Part shown: one piece after another, positions 1 through 8,020 of the stretch
Layout: each line of letters opens with the position of its first letter
Position numbering within the stretch: the first letter of the stretch is position 1
DNA from: an uncultured Flaviramulus sp.
GTDB lineage: Bacteria > Bacteroidota > Bacteroidia > Flavobacteriales > Flavobacteriaceae
Reading direction: 5' to 3'
Length of the DNA stretch: 64,000 nucleotides
Assembly: GCA_947495125.1 (NCBI GenBank)
Contig: CANLXL010000006.1
Location: forward strand, 186,001 to 250,000
Program-made: the position numbers and the translations under genes
Notes under the pieces: model-generated
Databases searched by the model: none
The model's input: the letters and a program-made list of their open reading frames with translations, nothing else
What the model was told of the DNA's origin: nothing

Positions 1-81
1 ATATTTGGCAAACGTCCGGAACAATTAAGTGTTCAACAATTTATTGAACTCACACAGATGATTGAGAAAGACCTGAGTTAA
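1..81 (+). CDS. rsmA: C-terminal end of probable 16S rRNA dimethyladenosine transferase (partial)
   Basis: Only the last 26 codons and the TAA stop are inside the window; the gene enters from the left edge. The visible tail contains KRPEQLSVQQFIELT, which resembles the C-terminus of flavobacterial RsmA/KsgA, the enzyme that dimethylates two adjacent adenines near the 3' end of 16S rRNA. Placement directly before mgtE on the same strand also fits the order I know from other Flavobacteriaceae. The catalytic domain is not visible, so the name rests on a short tail and synteny. Confidence 0.55.
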   Translation: MFGKRPEQLSVQQFIELTQMIEKDLS

Positions 82-143
82 GTGCCACAACGCTGGTTTC
101 AAAATTAATGTTTTGAAATATTAGTGAGAAGCTTTTATACCGC

Positions 144-1514
144 ATGTTAGAAGACAAGGAAAACATACAATTTCAACTTAGCCGGGAACTTATTGAGCAG
201 GTGGAATCCTTTGTCGAAGTGCAAAACGACAAAGCATTACGGCAGCTTTTAAATGAGTTTCACTATGCCGATATTGCTGAAATCCTGGACGAATTAAGCC
301 TGGATGATGCCGTGTATGTTATAAAAATTCTTGATTCTGAAACGACTTCGGATATTTTAACAGAGCTCGACGAAGACATCCGGGAAAAGGTATTAAAGAA
401 CTTATCGGCCAAAGAGATTGCTGAGGAGGTTGAAGCATTAGATACCGATGATGCCGCCGATATTATCGCAGAACTTCCCGAAGAACGGCAAGCGGAAGTT
501 ATTGCTAAAATTGAAGATGAAGAGCATAAGGCCGAAATCACCGAGCTTTTAGCTTATGATGAAGATACAGCCGGAGGACTTATGGCGAAGGAATTGGTTA
601 AGGTTTATGAAACCTGGACCGTTGCCGGATGTATGCGTCGTATTAGAGGGCAGGCCAAGGAAGTGACCAGAGTCCATTCCATATATGTTGTGGATAAGCA
701 AGAACGCCTTATCGGGCGTCTATCCCTTAAAGATTTGATCGTTGCTAAAAATGATCAGAAAATCGCAGAAATTGCCAAAGATAATGTCGACTACGTTAAT
801 GTTAATGAAGACGCCGAGGAAGTTGCCAAAATAATGTCTAAATACGATTTGGAAGCCATTCCTGTTGTCGATGATGAGCAAACCTTGTTAGGAAGAATTA
901 CCATCGATGATATTGTAGATGTTTTAAAAGAAGAGGCCGAAAAAGATTACCAGCTTGCGGCGGGTATTACTCAAGATGTTGTAGCCGATGATAGTATTTT
1001 AGAACTTACAAAAGCACGATTACCCTGGTTGTTTTTAGGCTTGGTCGGTGGAGTTGGTGCATTTTTGATCATGGAAGGATTTCAAGATACCTTTAAAGAG
1101 AATGCCATACTTTTCTTTTTTACACCATTAATTGCAGCTATGGCTGGAAATGTCGGCGTACAATCCAGTGCGATTATTGTGCAAGGTTTAGCCAATGATG
1201 ATGTAAAGGGAAGCATCAATAACCGCTTAATAAAAGAAATGCTTTTAGCGGCATTAAACGGCATCATATTGGCGGTATTCTTATTCCTGTTTGTCTGGGC
1301 TACAAAAGAGGATATGAACAAAGCATTTGCTATTTCTGTGTCCTTAGTTGCGGTGATTATTGTGGCGGGGTTAATTGGAACTTTTGTACCCTTATTTTTA
1401 GATAAAAGAGGGATAGACCCGGCCATTGCTACCGGACCATTTATTACAACCAGTAATGATATTTTAGGCATTCTGCTTTATTTTTGGATTGCTAAAATGA
1501 TTATTGGAATATAA
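144..1514 (+). CDS. mgtE: Magnesium transporter MgtE
   Basis: A 456-residue protein of normal MgtE length. The acidic N-terminal MgtE domain (about residues 30-130, rich in EAL/LDTDDAADII-type helical repeats) is followed by two CBS domains (about 135-260) and a C-terminal membrane domain with five hydrophobic segments (about 290-456). The membrane part holds the conserved GNVGVQSS stretch that lines the pore in this family. MgtE is a homodimeric, Mg2+-gated channel in the inner membrane: cytosolic Mg2+ binds between the N and CBS domains and closes it. The gene follows the rsmA-like tail after 62 bases and may be co-transcribed with it. Identification is secure; the ion preference comes from the family. 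Confidence 0.95.
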   Translation: MLEDKENIQFQLSRELIEQVESFVEVQNDKALRQLLNEFHYADIAEILDELSLDDAVYVIKILDSETTSDILTELDEDIREKVLKNLSAKEIAEEVEALDTDDAADIIAELPEERQAEVIAKIEDEEHKAEITELLAYDEDTAGGLMAKELVKVYETWTVAGCMRRIRGQAKEVTRVHSIYVVDKQERLIGRLSLKDLIVAKNDQKIAEIAKDNVDYVNVNEDAEEVAKIMSKYDLEAIPVVDDEQTLLGRITIDDIVDVLKEEAEKDYQLAAGITQDVVADDSILELTKARLPWLFLGLVGGVGAFLIMEGFQDTFKENAILFFFTPLIAAMAGNVGVQSSAIIVQGLANDDVKGSINNRLIKEMLLAALNGIILAVFLFLFVWATKEDMNKAFAISVSLVAVIIVAGLIGTFVPLFLDKRGIDPAIATGPFITTSNDILGILLYFWIAKMIIGI

Positions 1515-1515
1515 G

Positions 1516-1570
1516 CCTTCCGTCCTTCGATTTTATAAATCGAAACCCCTCTTTCGTTTAAAGGGAAGGA
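1516..1570. repeat. Intergenic palindromic repeat, family B (CCTTCC type)
   Basis: The stretch starts CCTTCCGTCC and ends GGGAAGGA. It contains an inner perfect hairpin (TTCGATTT, loop TAT, AAATCGAA) and a CTTT...AAAG segment. Similar CCTTCC...GGAAGG or GGAGG stretches occur at 13550-13636, 21544-21588, 21722-21744 and 30830-30850. The hairpin just after mgtE could also help end transcription, although there is no T-run. Confidence 0.6.
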
Positions 1571-1597
1571 GTTTAAAAAACTTCGTAATTTTACATC

Positions 1598-1963
1598 ATG
1601 AATACGATCAATATTAAAGAGAAGTTTTCGAAATTCAACAAAAACTGGCATCCACATCAAATTGCTGTAGTTGATGATATGCAAGTGATCTTAGCAAAGC
1701 TGAAAGGGGAATTTGTATGGCACAGTCATGATGATGAAGATGAACTCTTTCAAGTGGTAAAAGGAACCCTGTACATGCAGTTTAGAGACCGGACCGAAGT
1801 GGTAAACGAAGGCGAAATGATCGTGGTTCCCAAAGGCGTGGAACATAATCCCTGTACCAGGAATGATGAAGAAGTGCATGTCCTGTTATTCGAAAAATTA
1901 AATACAGCGCATACCGGAAACGTACAGCATGAAAAGACGCAAACACATTATCCTAAAATTTAG
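1598..1963 (+). CDS. Small cupin-domain protein
   Basis: A 121-residue single-domain cupin. Motif 1 is visible as WHSHDDEDELFQVVKG (about residues 41-56), with His42, His44 and Glu48 as probable metal ligands. Motif 2 lies around PKGVEHNP (His83 as fourth ligand). Cupins of this size bind a divalent metal in a beta-barrel and range from isomerases and dioxygenases to simple binding proteins, so no substrate can be named. There is no signal peptide, so it is cytosolic. It lies 12 bases before a lipoprotein gene on the same strand, which suggests shared transcription but not necessarily a shared job. Confidence 0.85.
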   Translation: MNTINIKEKFSKFNKNWHPHQIAVVDDMQVILAKLKGEFVWHSHDDEDELFQVVKGTLYMQFRDRTEVVNEGEMIVVPKGVEHNPCTRNDEEVHVLLFEKLNTAHTGNVQHEKTQTHYPKI

Positions 1964-1975
1964 TTTTCTTAATTT

Positions 1976-2968
1976 ATGAAACGATCTATTCTATTCTTAT
2001 TTGTCATGCTATTTATGGCGTCATGTAATGATGCCCCAAAAAAAGAATTCTCATTGGTTGGAACAACCAATGGCATTGAGGATGGGAGTTATATGTATTT
2101 GTCCTTCGATAATACCATAGACTCGGTTAAGGTTGAAAATAATCAATTTAGGTTTCAAACCAAGTTGCCAAAGTCACCAATACAAGCTGTTTTAAGGAGT
2201 AAAGAATTTTTTCAATATCGTTTCTTATGGCTTGAAAATAAAGCCATGACCTTCGATGCGTCCAAGTCAGATTTTTTTGGAGCTCATGTTACGGGCTCTG
2301 AGCCTGAAAGTCTAAGTCAAAGTGTCTATAAAATTGCGGATTCACTTCCGAGGCAGGAGCGTATAAAATTGGAAATGGAGCTCGTTAAGAATAACCCCAA
2401 TAGTATTGTAAGTGTTAGTGTCCTTAGTGTCTATTGTACGACTTGGGGGAGAGGAAAAACCTTAGAATTATTTGAACCGTTGTCTGAAGAGAATAAGAAA
2501 TCTGAATACGGAAAAAAAATAGCAAACTATATCGCGCTGAATAAGGAACCGAAAATTGGAGATTCATTTGTTGATTTTGAAATGAAGGGCTCTGATGGGG
2601 ATTTTAAGAAGCTTTCAGATATAAAAGGAAAAGTGATACTCCTTGAGTTTTGGTCTTCCTGGTGCGGACCATGCAGGCAAGAAAACCCTAACTTGGTTAA
2701 GTCTTATCAGAAATACAATCCACATGGTTTCGAAATCTTTGCGGTATCTCTGGATGAGGATAAAAACAGCTGGCTAGAAGCTATAAAAAAAGATGGCTTA
2801 ATCTGGAATCATGTTAGCGATCTAAAAGGAAGTGGGAATAAAGCTTCTCTGATATATGGTATTACAGGAATTCCGGATAATTTTCTCATTGATGAAAATG
2901 GCGTTATTGTCGGCAGAGGTTTGCGAGGAATGGAATTAAATGAAAAACTCTCGAAAATCCTAAATTAA
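1976..2968 (+). CDS. TlpA-like thioredoxin-fold lipoprotein with DUF4369-type N-terminus
   Basis: 330 residues. An N-terminal lipoprotein signal ends in FMASC (Cys17), so the protein should be anchored in an envelope membrane. Residues about 25-130 look like the DUF4369 beta-rich domain common before thioredoxin folds in Bacteroidota. Residues about 190-330 form an AhpC-TSA/TlpA thioredoxin domain with the active site WCGPC (Cys230, Cys233) and a cis-Pro region GITGIPDNFLID. Such proteins reduce or shuffle disulfides in exported proteins, often for cytochrome c maturation or oxidative stress. No partner gene nearby fixes the substrate. It is in line with the cupin before and the dehydrogenase after it. 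Confidence 0.88.
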   Translation: MKRSILFLFVMLFMASCNDAPKKEFSLVGTTNGIEDGSYMYLSFDNTIDSVKVENNQFRFQTKLPKSPIQAVLRSKEFFQYRFLWLENKAMTFDASKSDFFGAHVTGSEPESLSQSVYKIADSLPRQERIKLEMELVKNNPNSIVSVSVLSVYCTTWGRGKTLELFEPLSEENKKSEYGKKIANYIALNKEPKIGDSFVDFEMKGSDGDFKKLSDIKGKVILLEFWSSWCGPCRQENPNLVKSYQKYNPHGFEIFAVSLDEDKNSWLEAIKKDGLIWNHVSDLKGSGNKASLIYGITGIPDNFLIDENGVIVGRGLRGMELNEKLSKILN

Positions 2969-2983
2969 GTATATTCCAGGTTT

Positions 2984-3961
2984 ATGAAAATCCTTCACCT
3001 CGATACCAACCACGAACTATTAATTAATCAGCTTAGCGATCTGGGATTCACCAATCATGAAGATTATACGTCTTCTAAAGCCGCCGTTGAGGCTAAAATT
3101 TCTGTCTATGATGGTCTTGTGATACGGAGTCGATTTACGATTGATAAGTCATTTTTAGATGCCGCCATAAACCTAAAATTTATAGGTCGGGTAGGCGCAG
3201 GATTAGAGAATATTGATTGTGATTATGCTAAACAAAAAGGTATTGAACTTATCGCTGCACCGGAAGGCAATAGGAATGCGGTTGGCGAACATGCATTGGG
3301 CATGCTTTTATCCTTATTCAACAAACTCAATAAAGCCGATAGGGAAGTTCGGAAATGCCAGTGGTTACGCGAAGAAAACAGGGGCGTTGAACTCGATGGA
3401 AAAATAGTGGGACTTATAGGCTATGGCAATATGGGTAAGGCCTTTGCCAAAAAACTAAGAGGGTTTGATGTTGAGGTTTTATGCTACGATATCCAGGCAA
3501 ATGTTGGTGATGAGAATGCCACACAAGTCGCTTTTCATGAACTACTGGAACGGACTGATGTTTTAAGTTTACATACCCCACAAACACCACTGACTCTGAA
3601 TATGATTAATTCGGAATTTATTGATCGCTTTAGAAAGCCATTCTGGTTTATCAATACGGCACGAGGTAAAAGTGTGGTGACCGAGGATTTGGTTTCAGCA
3701 TTACAATCCGGAAAAGTTCTGGGTGCCGGACTCGATGTTTTGGAGTACGAAAAGGCCTCATTTGAGAATTTATTCAAAAGTGAAGTCACATCGTATGCGG
3801 GTGAGGCCCACAGAAGCGGTGAAGGAATGCCGCAGGCATTTCGATATTTAATACAATCAGATCGGGTATTGCTCTCTCCACATGTGGCGGGATGGACGGT
3901 AGAAAGTAAAGAGAAGTTGGCACAAACCATTGTTGATAAGATTAAAGCGAAATTTTGTTAA
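2984..3961 (+). CDS. NAD(P)-dependent D-2-hydroxyacid dehydrogenase
   Basis: 325 residues with the full fold of the D-isomer-specific 2-hydroxyacid dehydrogenase family. The cofactor motif GLIGYGNMGKA lies near residue 142, the arginine-containing INTARGK segment near 223, and the catalytic histidine is in LSPHVAGW near the C-terminus. The family interconverts 2-keto and D-2-hydroxy acids. SerA, glyoxylate reductase and D-lactate dehydrogenase are all possible. There is no ACT domain, so it is not a full-length regulated SerA. Start is 15 bases after the thioredoxin-like gene, so the genes from 1598 to 4381 probably form one transcription unit. Confidence 0.88.
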   Translation: MKILHLDTNHELLINQLSDLGFTNHEDYTSSKAAVEAKISVYDGLVIRSRFTIDKSFLDAAINLKFIGRVGAGLENIDCDYAKQKGIELIAAPEGNRNAVGEHALGMLLSLFNKLNKADREVRKCQWLREENRGVELDGKIVGLIGYGNMGKAFAKKLRGFDVEVLCYDIQANVGDENATQVAFHELLERTDVLSLHTPQTPLTLNMINSEFIDRFRKPFWFINTARGKSVVTEDLVSALQSGKVLGAGLDVLEYEKASFENLFKSEVTSYAGEAHRSGEGMPQAFRYLIQSDRVLLSPHVAGWTVESKEKLAQTIVDKIKAKFC

Positions 3962-3970
3962 CTTTCGTAC

Positions 3971-4381
3971 ATGAAGAAAACCATTTTCGTATTTGCACTG
4001 CTCATTTTTGCCATTCTTCTGTTATTTCAAATTGGAAAATACGCGGTTATTTCAGGGGATTTAAAAATTGAAATTGTCATTGCTATTATGGCGATTGTCT
4101 TCTTTTTTGTTGGGGTATATATCAATAAAAAAAGCCTTCATAAGCATCAGAGCCTTTCAAAAGAAATCAATCATAAAAAAATTGAAGCCCTTGGGATAAC
4201 TTCTCGCGAATATGAAGTGCTACAAGCCATTGCTTCAGGGCTTTCAAATAAAGAAATCGCGAACGAACTATTCCTTTCAGAAAGTACCATAAAAACCCAT
4301 GTGTCCAATTTATTAGTGAAATTGAATGCCAAACGTCGCACCCAGGCCTTACAAATTGCCAAGGACTATCGAATTATTTAA
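3971..4381 (+). CDS. Membrane-anchored LuxR-type response regulator-like protein
   Basis: 136 residues. Two hydrophobic segments (about 5-20 and 35-52) are followed by a charged linker and a GerE/LuxR helix-turn-helix (about 70-133) with the usual ITSREYEVL, GLSNKEIANEL and ESTIKTHVSNLL motifs. There is no receiver or ligand domain, so the DNA-binding domain would sit at the inner face of the membrane. This two-helix plus HTH layout is frequent in flavobacteria and has no assigned signal. It starts 9 bases after the dehydrogenase. One possibility is control of nearby genes, but nothing in the sequence proves it. Confidence 0.85.
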   Translation: MKKTIFVFALLIFAILLLFQIGKYAVISGDLKIEIVIAIMAIVFFFVGVYINKKSLHKHQSLSKEINHKKIEALGITSREYEVLQAIASGLSNKEIANELFLSESTIKTHVSNLLVKLNAKRRTQALQIAKDYRII

Positions 4382-4424
4382 TATCCCGTTTGCATTTTAG
4401 GTTTATTCGCTTAATTTAATGTCT

Positions 4425-4528
4425 GTTCGAGTATCACGCCAGAGCGTGATGTATCGAGAACTGTTGTCACACCGGAGTGTGATCCCGATAATCCCGATAG
4501 CTATCGGGATTATCGGGATCACTCGAAC
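4425..4528. repeat. Compound intergenic repeat, family A, with 44-base perfect palindrome
   Basis: It opens with GTTCGAGT and contains TATCGAGAAC, the two conserved ends of a flavobacterial intergenic repeat, with a small hairpin ATCACG/CGTGAT between them. A second hairpin TCACAC/GTGTGA follows. Then comes a 44-base perfect palindrome at 4479-4522 made of GATCCCGATAATCCCGATAG and its reverse complement, and the element closes with ACTCGAAC. Related copies are at 11189-11248, 12430-12449 and 21881-21950. Confidence 0.75.
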
Positions 4529-4588
4529 GCACAAATAATTATCAAAATGCACAACCAGTAAAGTCCGTTTATGGATCTGAATGCATAT

Positions 4589-4636
4589 TTTGGTACTTTA
4601 GTATGACCTCCAAAATCCGTACTTTAGTTACTTTCG
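4589..4636 (+). promoter_or_regulatory. Shared upstream element and promoter, copy 1 (before VOC gene)
   Basis: TTTGGTACTTTAGTATGA is at 4589-4606 and recurs identically at 5057-5074. A second GTACTTTAGT lies at 4619-4628, and a -7-like TACTTTCG (consensus TAnnTTTG) at 4629-4636. The end of the first GTACTTTA is 65 bases before the start at 4665. The spacing is kept at the other two copies. Confidence 0.55.
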
Positions 4637-4664
4637 AATACATAATACTTAAAATTTTAATACT

Positions 4665-5036
4665 ATGAAATTAGGCGCGTTTTCAGTAAGTCTTAGTGTA
4701 AAAGATATTAATGCTTCAAAATTATTTTATGAAAATCTGGGGTTTCAGGTTTTTGCAGGAGGTTTGGAAATGAATTATCTGATCATGAAGAATGGCAATG
4801 CTCTGGTCGGTTTATTTCAGGGCATGTTTGAAAATAATATTTTAACTTTCAATCCCGGTTGGGATGAAAATGCCAATACCTTAGAATCGTTTACCGATGT
4901 ACGGGACATTCAGAAAACTTTAAAAAGTAAAGGCATTGCACTGGAAAGAGAAGCCGATGAAAGCACTTCGGGCCCGACCAGTATGGTTGTTTTTGATCCG
5001 GATGGAAATACCATTCTAATTGATCAACATGTATAG
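4665..5036 (+). CDS. VOC-family protein (glyoxalase/bleomycin-resistance fold)
   Basis: 123 residues, one vicinal oxygen chelate domain. The pattern SLSVKDINASKLFYENLGF (N-terminal beta-alpha-beta) and FDPDGNTILID (C-terminal strand) is typical of the family. VOC proteins are small cytosolic metalloenzymes or binding proteins, including glyoxalase I, dioxygenases and antibiotic-binding proteins; nothing here selects among them. It is a single-gene unit with its own upstream element shared with the genes at 5132 and 6541. A second VOC gene lies at 6063. Confidence 0.85.
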   Translation: MKLGAFSVSLSVKDINASKLFYENLGFQVFAGGLEMNYLIMKNGNALVGLFQGMFENNILTFNPGWDENANTLESFTDVRDIQKTLKSKGIALEREADESTSGPTSMVVFDPDGNTILIDQHV

Positions 5037-5056
5037 CGGCACTTAAGTGTAAGGCA

Positions 5057-5104
5057 TTTGGTACTTTAGTATGAGCATCAAACCGAGGTATTCATTTACT
5101 TTTG
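5057..5104 (+). promoter_or_regulatory. Shared upstream element and promoter, copy 2 (before DUF4199 operon)
   Basis: TTTGGTACTTTAGTATGA at 5057-5074 is identical in 18 of 18 bases to the copy at 4589. TACTTTTG at 5097-5104 matches the flavobacterial -7 consensus TAnnTTTG exactly and ends 28 bases before the start at 5132. The gap between GTACTTTA and TAnnTTYG is 28 bases, as in copy 1. No TTG lies at the usual -33 position, which points to an activator-dependent promoter (inference). Confidence 0.55.
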
Positions 5105-5131
5105 GAAGGTTAACTTTTAAAATTAATCATT

Positions 5132-5596
5132 ATGAAAAGCACAGTTATTAGATTTGGTTCTTATGGCCTTTCAGCAGGCGTCATTATTTTTTTGTTACAT
5201 CTCACCTTAGGAATAGATAACCTGGATTATTCAACCAATGAAATACTCGGTTATATCTCTATTTTTATATCCTTGTCATTCGTGTTTTTTGGTATTAAAC
5301 ATTATCGCGATCATATCAATAATGGTACCGTTTCTTTTGGGAAAGCGATAGCGATTGGAATTTTAATTTCGCTATTGGTAGGTATTGGAATTGGCATAGC
5401 AGATTTTATCTATACAAAATTTATAAACCCCGATTTTTTTAGTAATTATGAGCAAATGCTTGTAGATAAAGGCAGAGAAGATGAAATTATGGAGATGACC
5501 AGTGGTTTGGCTGCGTTATTTATGATCGCCCTGGTTACGATTATCGGATTTATTATATCTTTAATTTCAGGATTAATACTTCAACGTAAACCATAA
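5132..5596 (+). CDS. DUF4199 family membrane protein
   Basis: 154 residues with four predicted membrane segments (about 10-28, 38-56, 68-90 and 128-150). This is the DUF4199 family, widespread in Bacteroidota and of unknown function. The conserved FFGIKHYRD after helix 2 and SFGKAIAIG before helix 3 are visible. The next gene (DUF1801) starts 5 bases after the stop, and the following VOC gene overlaps that one, so the three form an operon driven from the promoter at 5057-5104. The role is unknown. Confidence 0.85.
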   Translation: MKSTVIRFGSYGLSAGVIIFLLHLTLGIDNLDYSTNEILGYISIFISLSFVFFGIKHYRDHINNGTVSFGKAIAIGILISLLVGIGIGIADFIYTKFINPDFFSNYEQMLVDKGREDEIMEMTSGLAALFMIALVTIIGFIISLISGLILQRKP

Positions 5597-5601
5597 ACAT
5601 T

Positions 5602-6066
5602 ATGCAATCGAAAGCAACATCACCACAACAATATTTAGATGAACTCCCGGAAGACCGAAAAGAACCGATACTAAAATTAAGGCAGCAGATTTTAGATAAC
5701 CTTCCCAAAGGGATGGAAGAACAAATGAGCTATGGGATGCTGGGTTATGTGATTCCGCATTCGGTATATCCGGCAGGTTATCATTGCGATACAAGTTTGC
5801 CCTTACCCTTTATGAATCTGGCCTCCCAGAAAAATTTTATTGGGGTTTATAGCATGGTCATCTATGCAAAACAAGAGATCTACGATTGGTTTACAAGCGC
5901 GTATGCCAAGCGCTGTAAGTATAAGTTGGATATGGGAAAGAGTTGTATCCGGTTAAAGAAAATGAACGATATACCATTCGAACTTATCGGTGAATTAACA
6001 GCAAAAATAAGTGCCGAAGAATGGATTGAGATTTATGAAAATGCCATAAAAAATAGAAAAAAATGA
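5602..6066 (+). CDS. DUF1801 (YdhG/YdeI-like) domain protein
   Basis: 154 residues. The N-terminal pattern YLDELPEDRKEPILKLRQQI and the central MSYGMLGYVIPH match the DUF1801 fold, a small alpha/beta domain related to YdhG and to frataxin-like folds. The family has no firm biochemical role. There is no signal peptide or membrane segment, so it is cytosolic. It is co-transcribed with DUF4199 upstream (5-base gap) and VOC downstream (4-base overlap). In other Bacteroidota, DUF1801 and VOC genes also cluster, which suggests a shared but unknown small-molecule or stress role. Confidence 0.82.
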   Translation: MQSKATSPQQYLDELPEDRKEPILKLRQQILDNLPKGMEEQMSYGMLGYVIPHSVYPAGYHCDTSLPLPFMNLASQKNFIGVYSMVIYAKQEIYDWFTSAYAKRCKYKLDMGKSCIRLKKMNDIPFELIGELTAKISAEEWIEIYENAIKNRKK

Positions 6067-6449
6067 ATAAGCGCGTCACAGGAATAGGAGGAGTGTTCTT
6101 TAAGTCTAAAGATCCCAAAGCATCGAGAGATTGGTATAAAAAACACTTAGGATTTAATACCGATGATTACGGTTGCACCTTTTGGTGGAAGGATAAAGAA
6201 GGTAACGATTGCTCCACACAATGGAGTCCGTTTGATGAGAAAACAGAATATTATAAGCCTTCACAAAAGGATTTTATGTTTAACTATCGCGTTGAGAATT
6301 TACACGAATTATTAAAAACCTTAAAGGAAGAAGGTGTTACGGTTGTTGGAAAGGTTGAAGAATATAAGTATGGAAAATTTGGCTGGATTTTAGATCATGA
6401 AGGCAATAAAATTGAACTTTGGGAACCTGTGGATAGTGCCTTTTTATAA
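6063..6449 (+). CDS. VOC-family protein (glyoxalase fold), second copy
   Basis: 128 residues. Its ATG overlaps the stop of the DUF1801 gene (ATGA), so translation is probably coupled. It shows GVFFKSKDPKASRDWYKKHLGF at the N-terminus and LDHEGNKIELWEP at the C-terminus, the two hallmark strands of a VOC domain, with Glu and Trp in the usual metal-site region. It is only distantly like the VOC protein at 4665. The substrate is unknown. It is the last gene of the DUF4199-DUF1801-VOC operon. Confidence 0.85.
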   Translation: MNKRVTGIGGVFFKSKDPKASRDWYKKHLGFNTDDYGCTFWWKDKEGNDCSTQWSPFDEKTEYYKPSQKDFMFNYRVENLHELLKTLKEEGVTVVGKVEEYKYGKFGWILDHEGNKIELWEPVDSAFL

Positions 6450-6468
6450 ATCGGCATATCGTTTGAAA

Positions 6469-6513
6469 GTACTTTAATAGCGTTATAGGTTTTCAATAAA
6501 TTCAGTATTTTCG
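6469..6513 (+). promoter_or_regulatory. Shared upstream element and promoter, copy 3 (before TauE/SafE gene)
   Basis: GTACTTTA at 6469-6476 ends 65 bases before the start at 6541, the same distance as in the two copies upstream (65 and 64). A -7-like TATTTTCG lies at 6506-6513, 28 bases before the start. Only the 8-base core and the spacing are conserved here, so this copy is weaker than those at 4589 and 5057. Confidence 0.4.
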
Positions 6514-6540
6514 CTGTTTATCATTCCAATTAAACCAACA

Positions 6541-7305
6541 TTGACCTATTTAGAGATTCTTCAGTCTTATCATTTATCTGTAATACAATGGGTGGCTATT
6601 GGGTTGGCGGTCTTTTTACTGGGGCTTTCCAAAGCCGGCATTAAAGGGATCGGTATTGTACTCATTGTTATCCTTGCCTTTGTTTTTGGTGAAAAGGCCT
6701 CCACGGGCGTGCTGTTACCCATGCTGGTAGTGGCCGATATTATGGCTGTGATTTACTATAACCGTCATGCGCGCTGGAGCTTTATTAAAAAGTTGCTCCC
6801 ATGGATGGTCGTCGGCGTGCTCGTCGGGGTATGGATTGGCAATGATATTTCAGAAACCATTTTTAAACGTATGATGGCGGTGATCATTATTGTGTCGGTG
6901 ATCATCATGTTTTATACCGAGAACAGATCCTCAACCACGGTTCCCCGGAATCGCTTTTTTTCGGGCACCACAGGTTTTCTCGCAGGATTTGCCACCATGA
7001 TAGGCAACTTGGCCGGTCCCATTGCCAATGTGTATTTCCTGGCGATGCGATTTCCAAAGAATGAATTTATAGGGACGGCAGCATGGTTATTCTTTATTAT
7101 TAATGTGTTTAAACTGCCCTTTCACTTTTTTGTATGGAAAACCGTGACCAAAGAAACGTTGATACTAAATTCGGCACTGATCCCTGTCGTTTTTCTTGGG
7201 TTTTTCTTAGGGGCTTATATCGTAAAACTGATCTCTAATGTGAATTACCGACGTTTTGTTTTAATCGTTACAGCCATTGGTGGGGTGGTGATGTTGTTTC
7301 GGTGA
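6541..7305 (+). CDS. TauE/SafE family sulfite or anion permease
   Basis: 254 residues with seven to eight hydrophobic segments. The family signature is visible as LGLSKAGIKGIG near residue 28 (first repeat) and GFLAGFATMIGNLAGP near residue 147 (second repeat), the two pseudo-symmetric halves of the TauE/SafE fold. These inner-membrane proteins export sulfite, sulfoacetate or related organosulfur anions; the substrate here is open. The start is a TTG at 6541, since no in-frame ATG precedes the first membrane helix. The spacing to the shared upstream element also supports this start. Confidence 0.88.
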   Translation: MTYLEILQSYHLSVIQWVAIGLAVFLLGLSKAGIKGIGIVLIVILAFVFGEKASTGVLLPMLVVADIMAVIYYNRHARWSFIKKLLPWMVVGVLVGVWIGNDISETIFKRMMAVIIIVSVIIMFYTENRSSTTVPRNRFFSGTTGFLAGFATMIGNLAGPIANVYFLAMRFPKNEFIGTAAWLFFIINVFKLPFHFFVWKTVTKETLILNSALIPVVFLGFFLGAYIVKLISNVNYRRFVLIVTAIGGVVMLFR

Positions 7306-7373
7306 TGCTTTTTAGATTAGATAGCGTAACAAAATTGTATTTTTTTCTACATATAATTGTGAATAACATAAAC

Positions 7374-7799
7374 ATGAAGTCAAAAAAAGAGAATGAAATA
7401 CCTAAGGATGACATTGTATATCCAGCAGAAATAATAAAGGATAATGATACAGGATACGAAGAAACCATGGATGAGAAGATAGATAAATTAAAATATGAGG
7501 CTAAAGAAATATACCTCAAAGCTAAGGTAAAAGCTAATGAATTGGCGGGTGAAACCAATGAAAAATTAGAAGATCTATCAGAAGTTGCCAAAGAAAAACT
7601 TGATAAGGCCAAGGAATTGACAAAAAAATATGCTGAGGAAAAAGGGATAGATTTGGATAATGCAGCAGAAAAAATGATTGAATTAGCAGAGGAGACTGGT
7701 GAAAAATTAGAAAACCTTGCAGAAAAGGCTGAAGTTGAGCTTACCAGAGTATCAAATAAAACAAAAAAGTTATTTAAAAGAATTTTTGATAAAGAATGA
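7374..7799 (+). CDS. Charged coiled-coil or amphipathic-helix protein
   Basis: 141 residues from the ATG at 7374. A longer reading from 7302 would add 24 residues that overlap the TauE stop and look like leader DNA. Residues about 20-135 are almost entirely Lys, Glu, Ala and Leu in 11-residue-like periods (KLEDLSEVAKEKLDKAKELT and similar), predicting a long amphipathic helix. The composition resembles YtxH/LEA-like stress proteins and the N-terminal half of the TM2 protein at 11424. There is no membrane segment or signal. The function is unknown; a role in membrane or protein protection under stress is a guess from composition. Confidence 0.7.
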   Translation: MKSKKENEIPKDDIVYPAEIIKDNDTGYEETMDEKIDKLKYEAKEIYLKAKVKANELAGETNEKLEDLSEVAKEKLDKAKELTKKYAEEKGIDLDNAAEKMIELAEETGEKLENLAEKAEVELTRVSNKTKKLFKRIFDKE

Positions 7800-8020
7800 T
7801 TGCATATACTTGAATTTATTTTATCAACTTTATAGCCTCCTTATGGTCTTAATATGTTTTCAAAGTAATGGCTACCGCTAGCAATGAAATTTGTTGATAG
7901 GTTAGCTTATTCATTATTCAATAGTTAATTATTCCATCCTTGTATTTTAGTATTGTAAATCTAAAAGGTATTACCGGTACTAGTTAGAAGAACTAGCGTT
8001 AGCGAGGCATTATGTTTTTT
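7800..8020. other. Gene-free stretch with a small hairpin
   Basis: No gene is seen in these 221 bases. CTAGTT-AGAAG-AACTAG near 7982 forms a short hairpin followed by GCGTTAGCGAGGC; it could end transcription of either flanking gene or be part of a cassette boundary. Nothing else is recognisable. Confidence 0.4.

Noticed and set aside
263..541. Antisense open frame of 92 codons opposite mgtE
   Set aside because: Ser/Ala-rich shadow of the acidic MgtE domain; no start signal, no known family.
5600..5794. Minus-strand frame opposite the DUF1801 gene
   Set aside because: Shadow of the DUF1801 gene, which has clear family motifs.
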